Shown here one piece after another: positions 45,265 to 58,724 of a stretch of 64,000 nucleotides of DNA. Made by a program: the position numbers and the translations under genes. The stretch comes from Stomorhina lunata (lineage: Eukaryota; Arthropoda; Insecta; Diptera; Rhiniidae). The DNA is taken from positions 36,526,779 through 36,590,778 of the forward strand of contig OW121742.1 of NCBI GenBank assembly GCA_933228675.1. Reading direction: 5' to 3'. Positions within the stretch are counted from its first letter, which is position 1, and each line of letters starts with the position of its first letter. The notes below the pieces were generated by a model. It was not told the DNA's origin. It searched no databases and saw only the letters and a list, made by a program, of their open reading frames with translations.

Positions 45265-47977
45265 TTTTTGACAATTTTTTTATTTTTATAGCAAATTTTT
45301 CTAAAGTTTCCTATTTTTATAGAAAATTTTTAACATAATTATTATTTTTATAGGAAATTTTTCAAAAATGTCTTATTTTTATAGGAAAATTTAAAAAAAT
45401 TTCTTATTTTCAAAGATTCTTTTTTAAATTTCTTATTTTTATAAAAAATTTCCTATTTTTATAATACATTTTTTTAAAAAATTCCTATTTTTAAAGGAAA
45501 ATTTTTAAAAATTTCCTATTTTTATAGGAAATTTTTCAAAAATTTTCTATTTTTATAGTAAATTTTTCAAAAATTTCCTATTTTTATAGGAAATTTTTCA
45601 AAAATTTCCTATTTTTATAGGAAATTTTTCAAAAATTTCCTATTTTTATAGGAAATTTTTCAAAAATTTCCTATTTTTATAGGAAATTTTTCAAAAATTT
45701 CCTATTTTTATAGGAAATTTTTCAAAAATTTCCTATTTTATAGGAAATTTTTCAAAAATTTCCTATTTTTATAGGAAATTTTTCAAAAATTTCCTATTTT
45801 TATAGGAAATTTTTCAAAAATTTCCTATTTTTATAGGAAATTTTTCAAAAATTTCCTATTTTTATAGGAAATTTTTCAAAAATTTCCTATTTTTATAGGA
45901 AATTTTTCAAAAATTTCCTATTTTTATAGGAAATTTTTCAAAAATTTCCTATTTTTATAGGAAATTTTTCAAAAATTTCCTATTTTTATAGGAAATTTTT
46001 CAAAAATTTCCTATTTTTATAGGAAATTTTTCAAAAATTTCCTATTTTTATAGGAAATTTTTCAAAGATTTCCTATTTTTATAGGAAATTTTTCAAAAAT
46101 TTCCTATTTTTATAGGAAATTTTTCAAAAATTTCCTATTTTTATAGGAAATTTTTCAAAAATTTCCTATTTTTATAGGAAATTTTTCAAAAATTTCCTAT
46201 TTTTATAGGAAATTTTTCAAAAATTTCCTATTTTTATAGGAAATTTTTCAAAAATTTCCTATTTTTATAGGAAATTTTTCAAAAATTTCCTATTTTTATA
46301 GGAAATTTTTCAAAAATTTCCTATTTTTATAGGAAATTTTTCAAAAATTTCCTATTTTTATAGGAAATTTTTCAAAAATTTCCTATTTTTATAGGAAATT
46401 TTTCAAAAATTTCCTATTTTTATAGGAAATTTTTCAAAAATTTCCTATTTTTATAGGAAATTTTTCAAAAATTTCCTATTTTTATAGGAAATTTTTCAAA
46501 AATTTCCTATTTTTATAGGAAATTTTTCAAAAATTTCCTATTTTTATAGGAAATTTTTCAAAAATTTCCTATTTTTATAGGAAATTTTTCAAAAATTTCT
46601 TATTTTTATAGGAAATTTTTCAAAAATTTCCTATTTTTATAGGAAATTTTTCAAAAATTTCCTATTTTTATAGGAAATTTTTCAAAAATTTCCTATTTTT
46701 ATAGGAAATTTTCCAAAAATTTCCTATTTTTATAGGAAATTTTCCAAAAATTTCCTATTTTTATAGGAAATTTTTCAAAAATTTCCTATTTTTATAGGAA
46801 ATTTTTCAAAAATTTCCTATTTTTATAGGAAATTTTTCAAGAATTTCCTATTTTTATAGGAAATTTTTCAAAAATTTTTCAAAAATTTCCTATTTTTATA
46901 GGAAATTTTTCAAAAATTTCCTATTTTTATAGGAAATTTTTCAAAAATTTCCTATTATTATAGGAAATTTTTCAAAAATTTCCTATTTTTATAGGAAATT
47001 TTTCAAAAATTTCCTATTTTTATAGGAAATTTTTCAAAAATTTCCTATTTTTATAGGAAATTTTTCAAAAATTTCCTATTTTTATAGGAAATTTTTCAAA
47101 AATTTCCTATTTTTATAGGAAATTTTTCAAAAATTTCCTATTTTTATAGGAAATTTTTCAAAAATTTCCTATTTTTATAGGAAATTTTTCAAAAATTTCC
47201 TATTTTTATAGGAAATTTTTCAAAAATTTCCTATTTTTATAGGAAATTTTTCAAAAATTTCCTATTTTTATAGGAAATTTTTCAAAAATTTCCTATTTTT
47301 ATAGGAAATTTTTCAAAAATTTCCTATTTTTATAGGAATTTTTCAAAAATTTCCTATTTTTATAGGAAATTTTTCAAAAATTTCCTATTTTTATAGGAAA
47401 TTTTTCAAAAATTTCCTATTTTTATAAGAATTTTTTTTAAAAATTTTGTATTATTATAGAAAATTTTCAGAAATGATTTTTTTATGAAATTTTTCAAACC
47501 TTTTTTTATTTTTATAGGAAATTTTTTAAAAAATTTCCTATTTATATAAGAATTTTTTTTTCAAAAATTTTGTATTATTATAGAAAATTTTTCAAAAATT
47601 CAATATTTTTATAGAAAAATTTTCAAAAAATTCCTAATTTTATAGAAAATTTTTCAAAAATTTTATTTCCTATAAAAATAGGAAATTTTTAAAAAAATTT
47701 CCTATTTTTATAGTAAATTTTTCAAAAATTTCCTATTTTTATAGGAAATTTTTCAAAAATTTCCTATTTTTATAGGAAATTTTCAAAAATTTCCTATTTT
47801 TATAGGAAATTTTTCAAAAATTTCCTATTTTTATAGGAAATTTTTCAAAAATTTCCTATTTTTATAGGAAATTTTTCAAAAATTTCCTATTTTTATAGGA
47901 AATTTTTCAAAAATTTCCTATTTTTATAGGAAATTTTTCAAAAATTTCCTATTTTTATAGGAAATTTTCAAAAATTT

Positions 47978-48659
47978 CCTAATTTTATAAGTTTTTTTTT
48001 TTATTTTGTATTAATTTAGAAAATTTTTCAAAAATGATTTTTTTATGAAATTTTTTAAACCTTTTTTTATTTTTATAGGAAATTTTTTAAAAAATTTCCT
48101 ATTTTTATAAGAATTTTTTTCAAAAATTTTGTATTATTATAGAAAATTTTTCAAAAATTCAATATTTTTATAGAAAAATTTTCAATTTTTTGAATTTAAT
48201 AGAAAATTTTTCAAAAATTTTATTTCCTATAAAAATAGGAATTTTTGAAAAAATATTCCTATTTTATAGGAAATTTTTCAAAAATTTCCAATTTTTATAG
48301 GAAATTTTTCAAAAATTTCCTATTTTTATAGGAAATTTTTCAAAAATTTCCTATTTTTATAGGAAATTTTTCAAAAATTTCCTATTTTTATAAGAAATTT
48401 TTCAAAAATTTCCTATTTTTATAGGAAATTTTTCAAAAATTTCCTATTTTTATAGGAAATTTTTCAAAAATTTCTAATTTTTATAGGAAATTTTTCAAAA
48501 ATTTCCTATTTTTATAGGAAATTTTTCAAAAATTTCCTATTTTTATAGGAAATTTTTCAAAAATTTCCTATTTTTATAGGAAATTTTTCAAAAATTTCCT
48601 ATTTTTATAGGAAATTTTTCAAAAATTTCCTATTTTTATAGGAAATTTTTCAAAAATTT
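47978..48659. repeat. Sat-A higher-order repeat, copy 1 (682 bp)
   Basis: It starts at CCTAATTTTATAAG, followed by a diverged segment with TTTTGTATTAATTTAG, TTTTTTTATGAAATTTTTTA and one inverted monomer (TTTCCTATAAAAATAGGAA), then uniform units. The start-to-start distance to the next copy is 682 bp, exactly 22 x 31. Confidence 0.9.
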
Positions 48660-49527
48660 CCTAATTTTATAAGTTTTTTTTTTTATTTTGTATTAATTTA
48701 GAAAATTTTTCAAAAATGATTTTTTTATGAAATTTTTTAAACCTTTTTTTATTTTTATAGGAAATTTTTTAAAAAATTTCCTATTTTTATAAGAATTTTT
48801 TTCAAAAATTTTGTATTATTATAGAAAATTTTTCAAAAATTCAATATTTTTATAGAAAAATTTTCAATTTTTTGAATTTAATAGAAAATTTTTCAAAAAT
48901 TTTATTTCCTATAAAAATAGGAATTTTTGAAAAAATATTCCTATTTTATAGGAAATTTTTCAAAAATTTCCAATTTTTATAGGAAATTTTTCAAAAATTT
49001 CCTATTTTTATAGGAAATTTTTCAAAAATTTCCTATTTTTATAGGAAATTTTTCAAAAATTTCCTATTTTTATAGGAAATTTTTCAAAAATTTCCTATTT
49101 TTATAGGAAATTTTTCAAAAATTTCCTATTTTTATAGGAAATTTATCAAAAATTTCCTATTTTTATAGGAAATTTTTCAAAAATTTCCTATTTTTATAGG
49201 AAATTTTTCAAAAATTTCCTATTTTTATAGGAAATTTTTCAAAAATTTCCTATTTTTATAGGAAATTTTTCAAAAATTTCCTATTTTTATAGGAAATTTT
49301 TCAAAAATTTCCTATTTTTATAGGAAGTTTTTCAAAAATTTCCTATTTTTATAGGAAATTTTTCAAAAATTTCTAATTTTTATAGGAAATTTTTCAAAAA
49401 TTTCCTATTTTTATAGGAAATTTTTCAAAAATTTCCTATTTTTATAGGAAATTTTTCAAAAATTTCCTATTTTTATTGGAAATTTTTCAAAAATTTCCTA
49501 TTTTTATAGGAAATTTTTCAAAAATTT
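48660..49527. repeat. Sat-A higher-order repeat, copy 2 (868 bp)
   Basis: Same diverged segment as at 47978, followed by six more uniform units than copy 1. The distance to the next copy is 868 bp, exactly 28 x 31. Confidence 0.9.
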
Positions 49528-50040
49528 CCTAATTTTATAAGTTTTTTTTTTTTATTTTGTATTAATTTAGAAAATTTTTCAAAAATGATTTTTTTATGAA
49601 ATTTTTTAAACCTTTTTTTATTTTTATAGGAAATTTTTTAAAAAATTTCCTATTTTTATAAGAATTTTTTTCAAAAATTTTGTATTATTATAGAAAATTT
49701 TTCAAAAATTCAATATTTTTATAGAAAAATTTTCAATTTTTTGAATTTAATAGAAAATTTTTCAAAAATTTTATTTCCTATAAAAATAGGAATTTTTGAA
49801 AAAATATTCCTATTTTATAGGAAATTTTTCAAAAATTTCCAATTTTTATAGGAAATTTTTCAAAAATTTCCTATTTTTATAGGAAATTTTTCAAAAATTT
49901 CCTATTTTTATAGGAAATTTTTCAAAAATTTCCTATTTTTATAGGAAATTTTTCAAAAATTTCCTATTTTTATAGGAAAATTTTCAAAAATTTCCTATTT
50001 TTATAGTAAATTTTTCAAAAATTTCCTATTTTTATAGGAA
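49528..50040. repeat. Sat-A higher-order repeat, copy 3 (partial)
   Basis: Third copy of the diverged segment and following units, ended by the orientation flip near 50050. A less similar forerunner of the segment lies at about 47425-47700. Confidence 0.85.
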
Positions 50041-50440
50041 ATTTTTGAAAAAAATTCAAATGGGAAATTTTTTAAAAATTTTCCAAAAAAAAAATAGGAA
50101 TAAAAGTAAAAAATTTGTGGAAAATTATAAAAAAAAAAGAAAATTTTTAAAAAATTTCCTAGTTTAGTAGGAAATTTTTGAAAAATTTCCGATAAAAATA
50201 GGAAAAATTTGAAAAATTTCCCAAAAAAAAAATAGGAAATTTTTGAAAAATTTCCCATAATAATAGGAGATTTTTGAAAAACTTCCCATAAAAATAGGAA
50301 ATTTTTCCATAAAAATAGGAAATTTTTGATTAATTTTCCCATAAAAATAGGAAATTCCTGAAAATTTTCCCATAAAAATAGGAAATTTTTGAAAATTTCC
50401 TATAAAATTAGGAAATATTTGAAAATTTTTTATTTTTATA

Positions 50441-51454
50441 GAAACGTTTTAACAAATAGTCATCATGTAGATTATGCAAAAATCACCCTCTGCATTCGAT
50501 TTTACTTATACAAACAACCAAGATTTATGCGTATAAATTACATCAAAATGTCTTTCTTTAAAATAAATTGCACGCTTTCCTAGAAATAGCAGAAGCTATC
50601 GAAGAGTTCATGGAACTCAGGCACGCGTATAAACATATTAAAATCCCTATAATTTACTATGTAATTTATTTAGTTACGCCTTTTCTGAAAACAGAAATCC
50701 ATACATATTAATATTTACGTATATGTTCATACAACAGTGCCATGTGAAAATTTTACCTTTTGTAACATATATGACAATTTATTATTTTCGCATAAAATAC
50801 ACAACTTAATCCAAGTAATGCTGGTGCTGCTGCCAGAGCAGCAACAAAACAATACGTGGAAAAATATTACAAAAAGAAAAAAGTCGAAAAAAAATACATA
50901 GAAATTATATGACAAATATTTTATGAGCAAATATTTACCTGGCAGCCGGAGTCATGCAACAGCAGCAAAACAAGAACAATACAACAAATTTTATTGATCA
51001 AATTACAATAAAAATGAAAAGAGCTAGAGCAGCATTACACAGTCATTCATTCCTTCATTCATTCATAATGTAAATGAAAATTCCTAAAACAAAAAAAGGA
51101 AGTTCTAAAATTAAACATTTATTTATTACATTATTATTTTTATGTTTTTTGTTTCGTTGGCAAAATTAATTACAGGAAACATTTTGATGAGCAAAAAAAG
51201 CAGGACGAAGAAAATAAATAATTGAATTTTATCGTTTGGTAACCAGACATTTTCCAAATGTCATCGTATTTCTAGGAAATGTATAAAGAAGATAGAGGAA
51301 AGGTTATTGGGATTCAAAATCTACAGAGTGTAAATTTTACAAGTAATCTTTCCAAATTGTACATGACAATGAAATCTCAGCCATTTTAAAATTAAGACTA
51401 CGAAAACTTTAATGAAAATTTATATTTAGAAAACTAAAAAAAATAAAAAGTGTA
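50441..51454. other. AT-rich spacer, no gene seen
   Basis: Non-tandem sequence with a small CAG-rich patch near 50820-50850 and again near 50960. A 67-codon minus-strand frame has no recognisable motif. A short ATTCATTC run lies near 51045. Confidence 0.6.
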
Positions 51455-54260
51455 ACTTAAATCAGTTTTTGAATAATTTTTTTAAAATTTCTTATAAACA
51501 AAAAATAATATTTAAAAAAATTTAATAAAAAAAAATTTTTGAAAAATATCCTATAAAATAAAAAAAAATTAAACTTTACTATAAAAATAATAAATTTTTA
51601 AAAAATTTTTTATAAAAATAATAAAACTGTAAAATTTTTGAAAAATTTCCTCTAAAAATAAGAAATTTTTGAGAAATTTTCTGTAAAAATAACAAACTTT
51701 TAAAAAATTTCTTTTAGAAATAAGAAATTTTCTAAAAAAAATTTATGAAAATTTTGAATTTTTAGTAAATTTCCTATGAAAATAAGAAATTTGTAAAAAA
51801 ACTAAAAAAAAAATTTGAAAAAGTTTCTATAAAAATTATAATTTTTTAAAAATTTCCTATAAAAATAAGAACGTTTTTATATTTTTTTCCTATATTATTT
51901 ATTTTTCAAAAATTTTTCTTTTTTTAGGAACTTTTCAAAAATTTCCTTTTTTATAAAAAATTTCTTAAAAAATTTTTTATTACTAAAGAAAATTTTTCAA
52001 AAATTTCTTATTTTTATGGAAGACTTTTCAAAAATTTCTTATTTTTATAGGAAGTTTTACAAAAATATCTTATTTGTATAAGAAATTTTTCAAAAACTTT
52101 TTAGTTTTTATAGAAAAAATTTCAAAAATTTTTAATTTTTTAGGAAATTTTTCAAAAATCTCTTATTTTTATTTTTCGAAAATTTCTTATTTTTAATTTT
52201 TATTGGAAATTGCTCAAAAATTTCTTAATTGTTTAGGACATTTTTCAAAATTTTCTTATTTTTATAGGAAATTTTTCAAAAATTTCTTATTTTTATAGGA
52301 TATTTTTCAAAAATTTCTTATTTTTATAGGAAATTTTTCAAAAATTTCTTATTTTTATAGGAATTTTTTTTAAAATTTCTTATTTTATAGTAAATTTTTG
52401 AAAAATTTCTTATTTTTATCAGAAAAATTTTCAAAAATTTCTTATTTTTATGAGAAATTTTTCAAAATTTTTTTATTTTTATAGGAAATTTTTCAAAAAT
52501 TTCTTATTTCTATAGAAAATTTTTCAAAAATTTTCTAGTTTTATAGGAGTGTTTACAAATTTTTTTTATTTTTATAAGAGATTTTTAAAAATTTTTTATT
52601 TTTATAGGAACATTTTCAAAAATTTCTTAATTTAATAAGAAATTTTTCAGAAATTTCCTACTTTTATAAAAAACTTTTCAAAAATTACTTATTTTTATAG
52701 AAAATTTTTAAAATCTTTCTTATTTTCATATAAATTTTTTCAAAAATTTCTTATTTATATAGGAATTTTATCAAAAATTTCTTATTTTTAAAGGAAATTT
52801 TTCAAAAATTTGTTATTTTTATAGAACATTTTTCAAAAAATTCTTATTTAATATTAATTTTTTCAAAATTTTCTTATTTTTGTAGGAAATTTTTCAAAAA
52901 TTTCTTACTTTTATAGGAAATTTTTCAAAACTATTTTATTTTTATTTTTCAAGAATTTCCTTTTTTTATAAGAAATTTAAAAAGAAATACTTATTTTTAT
53001 AAGAAATTTTTAAAAAAAATTCTTATTTTTATAGGAAAATTTTCTAACATTTCTTAATTTTATAGAAAATTTTTCAAAAATTTCTTATTTTTATAGGAAA
53101 TTTTTAAAAAATTTCTTTCATAGGAAATTTTCAAAAATTTCTTATTTTTATGGGAAACTTTTCAAAAATTTTTTATTTTTATAGGAGATTTTTAAAAAGT
53201 TTTATTTTTATACAAAATTTAAAAATTTAAAAATTATTCAAAAAATTTCTTATTTTTATAGAAAATTTTACATAAATTTCATATTTTTGTTGGAAATTTT
53301 TCAAGAATTTCGTTTTTTATAAGAAATTTAAAAAAAAGTTCTTATTTTTATAGGAAATTTTTAAAAAATTCTTATTTTTATAGGAAAATTTTCAAACATT
53401 TCTTAATTTTATAGAATATTTTTCAAAAATTTCTTATTTTTATAGGGAATTTTTAAAAAATTTCTTACTTTAATAGGAAATTTTTCAAAAATTTCTTATT
53501 TACATAGGATTTTTTCAAAAATTTCTTATTTTTATCGCAAATTTTTCAAAAATTTATTATTTTTATAAACAATTTTCAAAAATTTTGTATTTTTATAAAA
53601 AAAATTTTCAAAAATTTCTTATGTTTATAGAAACTTTTTCAAAAATTTCTTATTTTGATTAGAAATTTTTTAAAAATTTTCTAATTTTATAAGAAATTTT
53701 TCAAAAATTTCTTATATTATAGGAAAATTTTCAAAAATTTCTTATTTTTGTAAGAAATTTTTTAAAAATTCTTATTTTTATAGGAAATTTTTCAAAACTT
53801 TCTTATTTTTATAGAAAAATTTTCAAAAATTTTTCCTTTTTGATATGAAATTTTAAAAAATTTCTTATTTTTATAGGAAATTTTTCAAAAATGACTTATT
53901 TTTATAGAACAGTTTTCAAAAATTTCTTATTTAATAGAAAATTTTTCAAAATTTTCTTATTTTTATAGAAATGTTTTCAAAAAGTTCTTTTTTCGATAAG
54001 AAATTTTTCAAAAATTTCTTATTTTAATAGAAAATTTTTCAAGAATTCCTTATTTTTATAGGAATATTTTCAAAAATGTCTTATTTTTTTAGAAAATTTT
54101 TCCAAAATTTCTTATTTTTATAGGAAATTTTTTAAAATTTTCATATTTTTATAGAAAATTTTTCAAAAAGTTCTTATTTTTTATAAGAAATTTTTCAAAA
54201 ATTTCTTATTTTAATAGGAAGTTTTTCAATAAGTCCTTATTTTTATGGGAAACTTTTGAA
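51455..54260. repeat. Sat-A array with an orientation flip near 51885
   Basis: Decayed centre-G/AAAA units occupy 51455-51880. Centre-C/TTTT units with CTTAT/ATAGG arms follow to 54260. The better preserved units are near 52240-52500. The units are more diverged than in the 45-50 kb array. Confidence 0.92.
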
Positions 54261-55755
54261 TTTATAGAGTTTTGATCTGGAAATACCTTATGATCGCAAA
54301 GTTAACATCTTGGAAATGTTAGAATAGAAAATTTAACATCATTCAAATTTTAAGTTTTAAATATTTAAATCATGTAAACTTCTATTTGAAAGAGCTTTAA
54401 TATTGCAAAAATTTATCTGTTATAGGTCAAAGCATTTTCCTTATGTAGATGTACATATACATTTATACATCTATGTATTAATAAATTCGAAAAGCAATTG
54501 TAAATTCTTAATGCTCTTTAACTTTATTGTTGGACACTTTACCTTTCGACATGTCATGGTTGAGTTAAATATGAAAAGTACCTTTCTCATTTAACACATA
54601 AATTGTGTAGAATAAAACTTTACGGTTAACACCTGCTGGCAATTAATTCCGAAAGGTTCTTTTCGAGTGGAAATGTAAAGTTTAAAAAATATTATTATAA
54701 AATATAAAATTTATTGTGGAAAATGTCTGTTATTCAGTAAAAAATACAATACAAAAATCAACATGTAAAAATAAATAAATAATTATATGTTGGTAAAAAA
54801 CGGACAAAGACATCGGTATTTTAATTCATGGTTAATCACTGAAATCTATTAAATATTAAAGGTGGATTTTCAAATTTATATTTACACACAAAAATGGATA
54901 ATAATGTTATTTTATAATTAAAATCGATTATATGAAAAAATGCAAAATGAGCCATAAATACAAGTAAAAAAGAAATGAATTGAACATTTGGATAGAATTA
55001 TTTGTTGAACAGCCAATGCTGAGGAAATAAGGCAGGAGCATAAATTCAATTATTTACATATTATACACATTCATTTTCATTTGAAAATTAAACTATCCCT
55101 TAGAGTAGGCAATAAAAATGTTCATATTTACAACACGAGCCTAGTTCATCTCCACACAGTTTATTTAATCAGTAATTTTACAAATGACCGCAGTCCTTGA
55201 AATATTTATGATGTCCCATATTTTCAAAAGAACTTGGGTGGAAATACAAATTTTTGGAAATTTTATTTTGTAATTTATTTTACGAAATGACGTTGTCGCA
55301 TTGTTTTCTGAATTAGTTTTTCTTTTAAACCTATTCCTAAATAGCAATTTTCAGTTAAAATAAAAATTATTATGTAGAAACCAATTACTAAATTATTGAT
55401 TTGAATTGTGTTGTTTCGGTTATAGAATAATTGCTAATCTATATGCAAATTACAAAAAAAAAAAACGAAATCCAATTTTGTAAAATAGTGTAACTAAATT
55501 GATTGCCTTGCCTAAGGGCAAACATTTATAATTTAGGGAATAAGGATTATTAGGCTATAGTAATTCTATTTTACAAATGTAATATACAAATGTCCTATGA
55601 AGTTAATAGTGAGAATGTAAATTATATTTTTAAAAGACTTCACATTGGATGATGTAGGGGATGTTGGATACCACGGAACGATTCTGATTGATCGTAACTT
55701 GGTAAGCCTAGACGTATCTTGGTTTTCCTTCATCTCAACTGAGGGTGGACGATTT
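54261..55755. other. AT-rich spacer, no gene seen
   Basis: Non-tandem sequence. Short frames at 54403-54594 and 55347-55165 show no motif. Nothing else can be supported. Confidence 0.6.
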
Positions 55756-57345
55756 CATGTCCTATGTTTTAGTCTATGTCTTAGTCTACGCCTTAGCCTA
55801 TATCTTAGTCTACGTCTTAGTCTATGTCTTAGTCTATGTCTTAGGCTATGTCTATGTCTTAGTCTATGTCTTAGTCTATGTCTTAGTCTATGTCTTAGTC
55901 TATGTCTTAGTCTATGTCTTAGTCTATGTCTTAGTCTATGTCTTAGTCTATGTCTTAGTCTATGTCTTAGTCTATGTCTTAGTCTATGTCTTAGTCTATG
56001 TCTTAGTCTATGTCTTAGTCTATGTCTTAGTCTATGTCTTAGTCTTAGTCTATGTCTTAGTCTATGTCTTAGTCTATGTCTTAGTCTATGTCTTAGTCTA
56101 TGTCTTAGTCTATGTCTTAGTCTATGTCTTAGTCTATGTCTAAGTCTATGTCTTAGTCTATGTCTTAGTCTATGTCTTAGTCTATGTCTTAGTCTATGTC
56201 TTAGTCTATGTCTTAGTCTATGTCTTAGTCTATGTCTTAGTCTATGTCTTAGTCTATGTCTTAGTCTATGTCTTAGTCTATGTCTTAGTCTATGTCTAAG
56301 TCTATGTCTTAGTCTATGTCTTAGTCTATGTCTTAGTCTATGTCTTAGTCTATGTCTTATTCTATGTCTTATTCTATGTCTTAGTCTATGTCTTAGTCTA
56401 TGTCTTAGTCTATGTCTTAGTCTATGTCTTAGTCTATGTCTTAGTCTATGTCTTAGTCTATGTCTTAGTCTATGTCTTAGTCTATGTCTTAGTCTATGTC
56501 TTAGCCTATGTCTTAGTCTATGTCTTAGTCCATGTCTTAGTCTATGTCTTAGTCTAAGTCTTAGTCTATGTCTTAGTCTATGTCTTAGTCTATGTCTTAG
56601 TCTATGTCTTAGTCTATGTCTTAGTCTATGTCTTAGTCTATGTCTTAGTCTTTGTCATAGTCTATGTCTTAGGCTATGTCTTAGGCTATGTTTTATTATA
56701 TGTCTTAGTCTATGTCTTAGTCAATGTCTTAGTCTATGTCTTAGTCTATGTCTTAGTCTATGTCTTAGTCTATGTCTTAGTCTATGTCTTAGTCTATGTC
56801 TTAGTCTATATCTTAGTCTATGTCTTAGTCTATGTATTAGTCTTTGCATTAGTCTATGTCTTAGTCTATTTCTTAGTCTATGTCTTAGTCTATGTCTTAG
56901 TATATGTCTTAGTCTATATCTTAGTCTATGTATTAGTCTATGTCTTAGTCTATGACTTAGTCTATGTCTTATTTAGTCTATATTTTAGTCTATGTCTAAG
57001 TCTATGTTTTATTCTTTGTCTTAGTTTTTGTCTTAGCCTACCTATACGTCTATGTCTTGTTCTTAGTCTGTGTCTTAGTCTCAGCCATGTCTAAGCCTAT
57101 GTATAAGGGTTTGTCTTATTCTTAGTATTTGTTTTACTCTTTGTCTTAGTTTATGCCTTAGCCTTTGTATAATTCTATTTCTTATTCTTAGCCTTAGTCT
57201 ATGTCCTAGTCTATGTTTTAGTCTTTGTCTTAATCTATGTCTTAGTCTATATTTAAGTTTATATTTTAGTCTTTTTCGTATTCTACGATTTCGTTTTTAA
57301 CTTAGTCTATGTCTGTGTATTAGTTCTTATCAATGTCTAAGTCTA
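55756..57345. repeat. 12-bp minisatellite array 1 (TTAGTCTATGTC)
   Basis: More than 100 copies of TTAGTCTATGTC, very uniform from 55840 to 56640 and decaying from about 56950 to 57345. The 12-bp unit is itself two related 6-mers, TTAGTC and TATGTC. Because 12 is a multiple of 3, two plus-strand frames stay open and would spell Leu-Val-Tyr-Val or Leu-Ser-Leu-Cys repeats. The 436-codon frame at 55645-56955 is of this kind and is not taken as a gene. Confidence 0.96.
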
Positions 57346-58724
57346 CATATGTCCATGTTTTTGTCTAAATAATGCCTTTTCTGTAGCTTATGTTTATAAC
57401 ATAATTAATATCATTGTGTTAAATTGCGAGACAATATTTTAAAATATCAACTAGTTTTAAGTTCCATTTAACCACCAGAACCCAACATGATATGATTTAT
57501 GCTACTTATGTCTTAAATCAAGTCAAAATTATACTTGAGTTAGAGTAACAGATAAACATTGCTAAATCACCTTTCCTGGATTTCTTGTTATAAAATATGA
57601 ATTATGTCCCTCAATGAATCAAAGTACAATGACTTATGTAAAATAATATTTGATTTAAAAACCAGCTAAACCACAAAGCCTAACAACCGAGCGCAGTTTA
57701 TATTGTAGTTGGGTACTTAAACATTTTGTTAAACTAAAAGTTTATTCACAAAAGTTGTGGATTTTAAAGGTAAATATTGTACTCCCACAAGCAAATAAGC
57801 TCATGCATACGAAACTAAATGAAAATGTAAAACTTTTTATTACCCCTTAAAACAATACATAAACAACATGCCTAGTTTTACCTCGTTGAATGTTAACTGT
57901 AACATACTTTCAGGCTTGCATGTATTTATTCGACCGCTTGCACACACATTCACATATTTTGTCAACTATAACAGAAATTCTTTTAAAAACTTTAAATAAA
58001 ATCGAAAAAAATACTCGTTACTGCAAACAACGACGACATTAGATTTTTTTATTGCTCTTGGCTGAAGCTGCTGCTGCTGTTGTTTAACACAAAACAATAT
58101 TGTTAGAACGATAGAACTTTCGAATGTTAGATTGTTCACACATGCATGCGAACTGTTTGTCATAAGCAAATAGTAAAAAAACAAAAAGTTTTTGGAGTGA
58201 AAAACAAATTAGAATGGTACAGAATATTTAGCGGAATTCATATATTTGTTTTTGACTTAATGTCTTAAAAGAGTAAGTGTTTTTTCGAGTGCAAGTTTTT
58301 TTATGAAAACTTTGAATTTTAGAAAACTAGTATTAGAAAAATGTTTTTGTAGCCTTTAGTTTGAAAATGAAAAGTTTGTAAAATGCAAACTTTGAACACA
58401 GAATTTTTACAACAATTTGTTAAATTTTAGATCTTAATTATTAGTAGAGAAAGTCTAAATAGCCTGGATCTATGTTAGGCTAAGGTCTTATTATACATCT
58501 ATTTGCATCGGTCTGTATATATGTATCTGTTTCTTATTGTATATTTATATCTGAAATATAATTATTTTACTATCTGTGAACTTCTGACAAATAATTTACA
58601 ATGTAATATACGTTATATGTTACATACTATTTATATAATCCTAAAAGTACGCTATAGAAATGTTTCTAAAATTTTAGCTTCTATGGCTAGGGGTACATAC
58701 AAGTATATGTTTTAGTTCATTATC
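57346..58724. other. AT-rich spacer, no gene seen
   Basis: Non-tandem sequence between two minisatellite arrays. It has a small CTG-rich patch near 58065. Short open frames have no motif. Confidence 0.6.

Larger units (their letters stand above)
45265..50440. repeat. Large sat-A array (about 165 units) with uniform core
   Basis: Best example of sat-A: 45480-47425 is an almost perfect 31-bp array. The unit is arm ATAGGAAATTTTT, centre C, arm AAAAATTTCCTAT and loop TTTT. From 47430 on, blocks of uniform units alternate with a diverged segment to form a higher-order repeat. At about 50050 the orientation flips to centre G/loop AAAA with CCCATAAAAATAGG variants until 50440. Rare length errors occur, for example a unit with an extra TTTTTCAAAAA at about 46870. 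Confidence 0.97.
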
